Positions 59,838 to 64,000 of a DNA stretch of 64,000 bases are shown here, piece by piece. Source of the stretch: Rugalucina vietnamica (Eukaryota; Mollusca; Bivalvia; Lucinida; Lucinidae); assembly GCA_964017185.1 (NCBI GenBank), contig OZ024873.1:46300760-46364759 (forward strand). Reading direction: 5' to 3'. Below the pieces are notes generated by a model. The model searched no databases and was not told the DNA's origin. It saw nothing but the letters and a program-made list of their open reading frames with translations. Positions within the stretch are counted from its first letter, which is position 1; each line of letters begins with the position of its first letter. The position numbers and the translations under genes are program-made.

Positions 59838-60923
59838 ATGACATTCTAATTTCATTTCAATCTAGGACTGAGGACCTGACCCAAAATGTCCGCGCTTATG
59901 TCCTAGATTGGGTATACACATCAGCTCTGTATACCGCTCTAAAATAGATATGTCATTCTAAAACTACACTTCCCCATGTTTGTATGTAAAGTACTTTACA
60001 CTGCTTATTTCTAAAATGTACTTGATGAGGGTGCTGTCTTTCGTTGGTGATGTGAGGTTCAATGTCAGGGGTGAGCATGTGCCGGGTTGTTTAGGTAGGG
60101 GGTAGGGAAGGGGGCTTGGTGGTTTCTAAAATATACTTGATAAGGGTACTGTTTTTCGTTCAATGTCAGGGGTGAGCATGTGCCGGGTTGCTTAGGTAGG
60201 GGTAGGGAAGGGGGCTTGGTGGCTATCAGCCGGGGGTATACGTGCCTCTCAAGGCACTTTTTCTAGTCTATTGAAGGCCCCATGTATGTTCTGTTTTCTT
60301 CTATACCTTTTACAGATATGACAAGTATGAGGCTGATGATATGGCCCCTATGATACACAGAACCCGGCACCCCTCTGGGACCAGGTCCATTAGCTCACAA
60401 GAAGATATGTTTCTAAATGTTCTGGGTCAGCACATTATTAGAGGAGAGGAAGGACAGGTAGGTGACATGATTATGACACATAGAACCTGCCATCCCTCTG
60501 GGACCAGGTCCATTAGTTCACAACAAGATCTGTTTCTACATGTTCTGGGTCAGCACATTATCAGAGGAGAGGAAGGGCAGGTAGGTGACATGATTATGAC
60601 ACATAGAACCTGCCAACCATCTGGTACATAGACAGGAAGTGGTGGCACTGTCCTGACATGACTTAATATTAAACACAACACAAATGCACTAAAACCATGT
60701 TAGTGAAAAATATAGTTTCACCTTGGACTAATTTTTATACTTTCTCTGATTTGATATTGATATTTTACAAATTTTTCTGGTGTATGAATTTTTATAATTT
60801 TTTTTTTACAATACTCTTCCATTTAGGACATATCATACAGTGACCTACTTGTGCCCAGCAGTATGAGGGAGTTAAAAAGAACAGCCTCAGATAGTCGACT
60901 CCCTGGACCTGAGTCTCACTCTG
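49535..60923 (+). CDS. CABLES: CABLES (CDK5 and ABL1 enzyme substrate), 7 joined exons, 3' partial
   Basis: CABLES proteins are adaptors with a C-terminal cyclin box that link cyclin-dependent kinases (CDK5, CDK2) to tyrosine kinases such as ABL1. Seven plus-strand exons with GT/AG junctions and matching phases join to 961 nt (320 codons plus 1 nt). Recognisable parts are the N-terminal RRIAAKHFLSNISLDGS block, the LLIVTSRKAPVVISSTVPY segment and the EGQDISYSDLLVPSS segment, which follow the order seen in animal CABLES. The long polar stretch in exon 1 (Gln/Glu/Asn/Ser-rich, about residues 50-125) is probably disordered. The cyclin box is absent, so the gene continues past 64000. CABLES1 versus CABLES2 was not resolved. 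Confidence 0.88.
50062..50476. mobile_element. GGCCGTACTTGAT MITE in CABLES intron 1
   Basis: GGCCGTACTTGATATAG at the left and CTAAATCAAGTACGCCCC at the right are inverted repeats, extended by ATTGATCCGATCG / GCAATCCGATC. GC- and CpG-richer than its surroundings (GAGCGTGACGAAGCGCTCCG). Confidence 0.78.
51043..51143 (+). CDS. CABLES: CABLES coding exon 2
   Basis: Acceptor gcaatattgtag, donor TTTTG|GTAAGT. Reads RTGSYSGDRDKAGPRKRLIQ then IPSEHSTPVIRESF, basic and serine-rich. Phase 2 in, phase 1 out. Confidence 0.83.
51347..51455 (+). CDS. CABLES: CABLES coding exon 3
   Basis: Acceptor caatttatttatag, donor GAAAG|GTGAGT. Reads DRSRRRSSSMSGDSNDSKDF then EIRFLSPDSKRKIKNE. An RRRSSS cluster and an SP site are possible phosphorylation sites (inference). 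Confidence 0.85.
51662..51735. repeat. (TA)n microsatellite
   Basis: 74 bp of uninterrupted TA in the CABLES intron between exons 3 and 4. Confidence 0.97.
51885..52110 (-). repeat. repeat family E, copy 1
   Basis: CATAGATTGTGGGTACAC, CAAACTATGTTTTGGA, CCCCAGTTTTACTTTATAAA and AGTGGGGTTTGAG shared with the two copies near 55 kb. Confidence 0.7.
52401..52433 (+). CDS. CABLES: CABLES coding exon 4 (33-nt microexon)
   Basis: A 33-nt exon (SKDSDSSTDDSQ with its split codons) between ttatccacag and CACA|GTAAGG. Phase 2 in and out, so skipping it keeps the frame. Supported by the splice sites, the matching phase and the acidic serine-rich wording typical of this linker. Confidence 0.7.
52440..53400. 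other. CABLES intron, nothing firm
   Basis: TTTTGGTACCG recurs at about 52968 and 53219 with GATTGGGAAA phrases and may bound an old insertion. No exon recognised. Confidence 0.4.
53417..53491 (-). tRNA. tRNA-like sequence, probably a pseudo-tRNA or SINE head
   Basis: Minus strand: GTGGCTC acceptor arm pairs with GGGCCAC (one G-T), an A box TAGCTCAGTGGTAGAATGC, stem TGCTT/AAGCG around a 7-base loop, B box GGGTTCGAGTGCC. The D stem is imperfect and the loop would give an ACA anticodon, so a functional tRNA is doubtful. Confidence 0.45.
53590..53665 (-). pseudogene. second tRNA-like fragment
   Basis: Repeats GTGGCTCGGTAGCTCAGTGG and TAGAGTGCTCAGTGTGGG but lacks a good B box. Both tRNA-like copies are preceded on plus by ACTGAGCTACCGAGCCACAT. 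Confidence 0.5.
54072..54147 (-). mobile_element. hairpin MITE (GAGCC family), copy 22, fragment
   Basis: GAGCTGCGGCATGGGAAAAA, CGAAAACAAAGGTGCAGATC, then truncated. Confidence 0.65.
54150..54303 (-). mobile_element. HINE-like family A, 5' fragment (copy 6)
   Basis: On the minus strand begins CCAGAGGACCAACAGTCCTG and continues with core-like sequence, as at 28875, but lacks the rest. Confidence 0.7.
54800..55033 (-). mobile_element. hairpin MITE (GAGCC family), copy 23
   Basis: Complete reversed copy with ATAC on both sides; arms CTTCGCAG/CTGCGAAG paired and termini nearly perfect (GAGCCGCCTCATGGGAAAAC). Confidence 0.92.
55050..55415 (-). repeat. repeat family E, copy 2
   Basis: Internal hairpin CATAGATTGTGGGTACACG / AACCCACAATCTATG; GTAAAAGTGGGGTTTAAGGG; GGGACATGTTTGCTTGATG end. 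Confidence 0.78.
55420..55770 (-). repeat. repeat family E, copy 3
   Basis: Adjacent copy in the same orientation: GATTGTGGGCGAGGCCCACA hairpin, TATAAAAGTGGGGTTTAAGG, CAGACTTGTTTTCCTGATG. Confidence 0.78.
55873..56100 (+). mobile_element. hairpin MITE (GAGCC family), copy 24
   Basis: GAGCCCAATGAGAAAAAA to TTTCTGGTGTGGAGGCTC; hairpin GCACTGATCAGCTGTGCAAT / TGTACAACTGATCTGCGCC with one mismatch. Confidence 0.78.
56226..56427. mobile_element. family N MITE, copy 3
   Basis: TACAACCTCATTATAATGC mirrored by TATAATGAGGTTACA; diverged relative of the copies at 15311 and 41443. Confidence 0.65.
56540..56655 (+). mobile_element. tRNA-derived SINE fragment
   Basis: GGCAGTGGTAGAGTGTAG head, B box AAGGTTTGATCCTC, GGGGCACAGTTCATTGTGGC body as in family Q; no 3' end. 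Confidence 0.65.
56773..56985 (+). mobile_element. hairpin MITE (GAGCC family), copy 25, abutting CABLES exon 5
   Basis: GAGCTGCGACAAGAGAAAAC to CTTTGTTATCGCATAATGC; arms CTGTGCAG/CTGCACAG with mismatch. The right terminus is missing and TTGTTGTATTTACAG, the acceptor of exon 5, follows directly. Confidence 0.85.
56994..57074 (+). CDS. CABLES: CABLES coding exon 5
   Basis: Acceptor gttgtatttacag, donor TCAG|GTATGT. Reads LLIVTSRKAPVVISSTVPYT then KPATAV, corresponding to the conserved block before the CABLES cyclin region. A truncated hairpin MITE (56773-56985) ends within about 10 bp of the acceptor. Confidence 0.9.
57456..57655 (+). mobile_element. family H MITE, copy 4, intact
   Basis: ACTGTAGATTTGGAAATG to TTTCCAAATTTACGGTG with TTCGCGAATTTGATGCCTCG inside. 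Serves as the uninterrupted reference for the split copy at 32491/34575. Confidence 0.78.
57858..58040 (-). mobile_element. dispersed element W, copy 3
   Basis: Inverse of copies 1 and 2: TTATGGGACATAGGCAAACA, a hairpin CCCAGATGTGACACCGC...GCATTACATCTGGGG, AATAAAAATCACTCCTAACA. Confidence 0.7.
58288..58575 (+). mobile_element. SINE-like element (family R), copy 2
   Basis: GGCCGTGAGAAATAGGTGGG head; repeated TAACTGTCTGACCAACCA; 3' end GTTGACTGGGGCGCTAAGCC, CACAAATCAAACAAA, related to the family Q tail. Confidence 0.72.
59584..59620 (+). repeat. 37-bp near-pure poly-G run
   Basis: One A in otherwise uninterrupted G, within family D. Length may be affected by sequencing. Confidence 0.9.
59807..59833 (+). 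repeat. poly-T run
   Basis: 27 T in family D. Confidence 0.95.
60316..60457 (+). CDS. CABLES: CABLES coding exon 6
   Basis: Acceptor accttttacag, donor GACAG|GTAGGT. Reads YDKYEADDMAPMIHRTRHPS, GTRSISSQEDMFLNVLGQHI and IRGEEGQ. The 3' part of the exon with its donor is tandemly duplicated just downstream (123-bp unit). Confidence 0.9.
60458..60630 (+). repeat. CABLES: in-frame tandem duplication of CABLES exon 6 (extra copies)
   Basis: A 123-bp unit (about 60350-60472) recurs at 60473-60595 and partly at 60596-60630. The second unit carries its own GCAG|GTAGGT donor at 60581, exactly 123 nt (41 codons) after the first donor, with no stop between. Using it would add 41 residues in frame. The third copy breaks before a donor and ends in a stop. 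Units 1 and 2 differ by about a dozen substitutions, five of them synonymous, with no indel. Confidence 0.9.
60827..60923 (+). CDS. CABLES: CABLES coding exon 7, last exon seen
   Basis: Acceptor cttccatttag, donor TCTG|GTAATT. Reads DISYSDLLVPSSMRELKRTA then SDSRLPGPESHS, phase 0 in, phase 1 out. A SINE fragment starts 25 bp into the next intron. Confidence 0.87.
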
Positions 60924-60948
60924 GTAATTTCACTTTATTTTATTGGGA

Positions 60949-61042
60949 GCATGGTGACTCAGTGGTAGACACTGGATTTGGAGGTTGGGAGTTTGAACCC
61001 CCACCAGTGGCGAGTTGTATCCTTGAGCAAGAGGTTTACTGC
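60949..61042 (+). mobile_element. tRNA-derived SINE fragment
   Basis: GCATGGTGACTCAGTGGTAG head, B box GGAGTTTGAACCCCC. Cut off by the hairpin MITE at 61045. Confidence 0.7.
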
Positions 61043-61044
61043 AT

Positions 61045-61268
61045 GAGCCACGACACAAGAAAACCTGTCTTCGTGTTTCCAACCAGGTCAGACACAAACC
61101 AGCACAGAAGATGGCTAGATGCTGGAAATTCCGGATTTAGAAAGTAGAGGAATTGTACTATCCGTGTAACGAAAACAACGGCGCTGATCAGCTTCACAGT
61201 TACTGCGAAGCTGATCTGCGTCTTTGTTTTCACAAAGGCAAAATTCCAGTTTTCTCATGATGCGGCTC
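61045..61268 (+). mobile_element. hairpin MITE (GAGCC family), copy 26
   Basis: GAGCCACGACACAAGAAAAC to TCATGATGCGGCTC; arms CTTCACAG/CTGCGAAG. Confidence 0.87.
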
Positions 61269-62561
61269 ACATAATGCACTGGTTCTGATGTGATTGAAAA
61301 ATTGTTAATTTGGATATCAAAACAAATTTTCATGGCATCAATATGACCGTTTCAGAACTTGTTTAGCTGAGTTTTCCTGCTTAATGACTTGGATGTATGG
61401 TTTGGTGCCCAGCTTTATGTATTCTCTCAGATGTAATCAATGTTATGGCATTGTTATAATGCCCACTTTAATTTCAGAACAAAAGTCATTCAGTTTGTAG
61501 AGTAATTTTCAAACTTTTACGTAACAAGTATATAGTCAAAGTCTAAAGTCAGAGTCAAAATTTATTGTAAGTCCGGTAGTATAACATTAGCTATGAATAG
61601 CTATTTACTGACTTTACCCAGCAGGCACCTGACGTCTGTTTGAGGTCAGATATTGGTTATATTTTGGTCGCGACGTCATATAACCAATATCATTTCCTGA
61701 CGTCTTTTGGACGTCTGGATTGGACATTGTTTTGACGTCAAACTAGTTCGTCAGTTAGACGTCGTAATCAAGATGTGATTTAGACCTTGTGTTTTTCATA
61801 CTCCTGACCATGTGTGGTGTGCAAATTAATGAAACTTCACTTTGGGTAAAAATCAGATCATTCGTATCGTGTGTTTCTTTTGCTTTCTTCCTTTCTTTTT
61901 TTTTCTATGTTACTTCCAGCAGACAATTGACGTCCGTTGGACGTCAGATTGACGTCAGACTCCAACGTCATAATAACGTTGGAGTTAGGTTGATTTTAAA
62001 AGTTTGTTTGTTGTCAAAACTAGACGTCAATCTGACGTGCTAAAGCCAACGTCGGTTTAACGTCTGAAAGCTGCCGTCAATCTGACGTCCTAAAAACGAC
62101 GTTTGAATTCATGTCATATAAATAGTTTAAGGTGTATATTTTTTCGCATTTTTGAATAACAGTGGATTCAGAAGAGCAGTGATGCACTTTTGATAGTCCC
62201 TTTCACTCCTTTGATAGAGTTTTTCGGAACATACAAAATGTTCAAGATATTAATTCAGCCTGATGTTGGTACATCTTATTTAAGCAAAATTTTATTGCTT
62301 TATACTGCTAAAACCAATAAGACATTAGTGTGAGAAATAAGATTATTCTGAACAATGGTGAAATAAATATTAAAATATACAAATTTTATTTTCATCTTAA
62401 TTGAAAGTTTGATAATTTAGTGAAAAACTTTATTTTGATTACTAGATAATCATTTTTTTCTACATTAATTAAGCATGAGGGCGAAATATGGGATTTCCCA
62501 TACGAGACTCAGATATGACTTTTAAGTGGCAAGGTTGAAATTATTATTTGAATTTGATATT

Positions 62562-62665
62562 ATATAGAGGATCTTACACGAGTGGTCATTTCATATGAAA
62601 TTTATTAAACGAGCCTTCAGCGAGTTTAATAAATTTCATATGAAATGACCACGAGTGTAAGATTC
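62562..62665. mobile_element. palindromic insertion in the foldback
   Basis: GATCTTACACGAGTGGTCAT and complement, with TTCATATGAAATTTATTAAA arms around GCCTTCAGCG; about 100 bp. Confidence 0.82.
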
Positions 62666-62757
62666 GTTTTATCATATGACTTCTATCGCCTTCGAAGTGG
62701 ACATATTTTCAATGAAAATTTACATTGTTGTTACGGACGTCGTCAATGACGTTACGT

Positions 62758-62866
62758 CCCAGCAGGCACATGACGTCAAAATGACGTCATATCAATGTCG
62801 ATGCGACGTCATGACGTCGCATCGCCGTTGATATGACGTCATTCTGACGTCATGTGCCTGCTGGGG
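62758..62866. mobile_element. 109-bp perfect-ended CRE palindrome
   Basis: CCCAGCAGGCACATGACGTC mirrored by GACGTCATGTGCCTGCTGGG. It contains four TGACGTCA octamers and a central CGACGTCATGACGTCG; probably the minimal unit of the foldback family. Confidence 0.9.
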
Positions 62867-64000
62867 TATTCCCGCAAAAGTGTTATTACACGTGTGGTCA
62901 TACGATTTTTATGACATGACGTTATCCACTGGAAAACAGCAACGTCATATGATAATACATAATATGTGTAATAAATTATGTCAGTTAAAGGGCAGCTAAC
63001 TCTGTCGACATATATGAAAAACACGTCCCCAGCAGGCATCTGACGTCAACTTGACGTCGGATATTGCCGATATTGGTTGTATTTTGGTCACGACGTCATA
63101 CAACCAATAACCAACGTCCACCTGACGTCAGTGGACGTATTGATATGACGTCGAAATGACGCCGGATTCAAACGTAAGTCTAACGTCATATGTCGACAGA
63201 GTTAGCTGCCCTTGAACTGACATAATTTCTTGCGCAAATGTAACAATAATAATTTCAACATTGCCACTTTTAAAAAAGCCATATCTAGGTCTCGTATCGG
63301 AAATCACCATGCTTAATTAATTTAGAAAAAAATAATTATTTGTTAATCAAAATAAAGTCTTTCACTAAATTATTAAACCTTCTATTAAGACGAAAATGAA
63401 ATTTGTATATTTTAATACTTATTTCACCATTTTAAATTATTGATTGTTCACAATAGTCTTATTATTTACACTAATGTCTTATTTGTTTTAGCACCATATA
63501 ACAATAAAATTTGACATGAATAAGATATATACCAACATCAGAGTGATTTAATATCTTAAACATTTTCCCGAATAACTCTATCAAAGGAGTGAAAGGGAAT
63601 AACAATAGTGCATCACCGCACTACTGAATCCACTTCAGGATTTCAGAATGTTAATTAAACTGCGGACAAACATTCACGATATCGGTTTTAGCACGTCAGA
63701 TTGACGTCTGTTTTAGACGTCAAACAAACTTTCAAAATCAACCTAACCCCAACGTCATTATGACGTCACATTTGAGACATCAAACCAACGTTGTTCTTCT
63801 GACGTCAGAATGACGTCTGTTTTTGACGTCAGAATGACGTCTGTTTTTGACGTCAAACAAACTTTCAAAATCAACCTAAATCCAACGTCATTATGACGTC
63901 GGAGTCTGACGTCTATCTGACGTCCAACTGACGTCAAATGTCTGCTGGGTATAAGTATATGTACATCTAATTTCTAATGGGTAGAGTAACAGGCGTTAAG

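Larger units (their letters stand above)
58977..60267 (+). mobile_element. HINE/Helitron-like element, family D
   Basis: 5' TATACCCCCGGCATTTATGC with a GGCAT/ATGCC hairpin; CGTTCGTTCGT repeats; diverged cores with GGGTGGGGCTAGAGGTCAAA; 3' GCCGGGGGTATA (inverse of the 5' end), then GTGCCTCTCAAGGCAC hairpin and TTTTTCTAGT. A hairpin just before CTAGT matches the Helitron CTRRT rule. Lies 48 bp before CABLES exon 6. Confidence 0.75.
61612..63951. mobile_element. 2.3-kb foldback built of CCCAGCAG / GACGTC repeats
   Basis: TACCCAGCAGGCACCTGACG at the left is mirrored by CAAATGTCTGCTGGGTA at the right. About 62145-62460 is the inverse of about 63355-63640 (AGTGATGCACTTTTGAT vs ATAGTGCATCAC, AGCCTGATGTTGGTACATC vs ATACCAACATCAGAGTG). 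The arms are packed with GACGTC. Flanks fit a TA duplication. No coding capacity. Confidence 0.85.

Overview
The window is nuclear DNA of a metazoan, most probably a marine bivalve mollusc. The basis is two spliced animal genes, high AT content, introns packed with non-autonomous transposons, and tandem-core repeats ending in an ACGG microsatellite, which resemble the bivalve pearl/CvA-type (Helentron-associated, HINE) repeats. The species cannot be named from the sequence alone. There is no prokaryotic operon, CRISPR array or virus.

Two protein genes are present, arranged head to head around 49.35-49.53 kb. On the minus strand, thirteen coding exons between 49353 and 24057 join in frame into the first ~680 codons of Mind bomb 1 (MIB1), the E3 ubiquitin ligase that ubiquitinates Notch ligands: MIB/HERC2, ZZ finger, second MIB/HERC2, MIB repeat region and the start of the ankyrin repeats. 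The remaining ankyrin repeats and the RING fingers were not found and should lie beyond the left edge, or in exons missed in 1-24 kb. On the plus strand, seven exons between 49535 and 60923 join in frame into the N-terminal ~320 codons of a CABLES protein (CDK5 and ABL1 enzyme substrate). Its cyclin-box half lies beyond the right edge. Human MIB1 and CABLES1 both map to 18q11.2, so the pairing may be ancient linkage.

Left flank and distal MIB1 region (1-24 kb): a 128-bp tandem array whose units carry a perfect nuclear-receptor inverted repeat (2.5-4.6 kb), two HINE-like elements with 166-bp and ~450-bp cores (6.3-10.3 kb), a second element of the first family (17.7-19.5 kb), another tandem-core repeat (22.6-23.4 kb), and many copies of a ~235-bp hairpin MITE (terminal GAGCCGC, central palindrome of ~65 bp), of which about 26 occur in the window.

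MIB1 introns (24-49 kb): the intron between coding exons 8 and 9 is almost wholly nested HINE-like elements with 455-bp cores (28.9-34.6 kb). Others hold SINEs with readable tRNA promoters, a Tc1/mariner-like MITE, a 2.1-kb element with a TTA duplication, a hAT-like element with an 8-bp duplication, and a Mutator-like element with a 9-bp duplication and a broken transposase fragment.

CABLES introns and right edge (50-64 kb): more MITEs, a pseudo-tRNA pair, a HINE-like element with a CTAGT end (59.0-60.3 kb), a tandemly duplicated exon 6 that stays in frame, and a 2.3-kb foldback packed with TGACGTCA sites (61.6-64.0 kb). Boundaries of repeats are approximate unless a target-site duplication or an interrupted host element fixes them.
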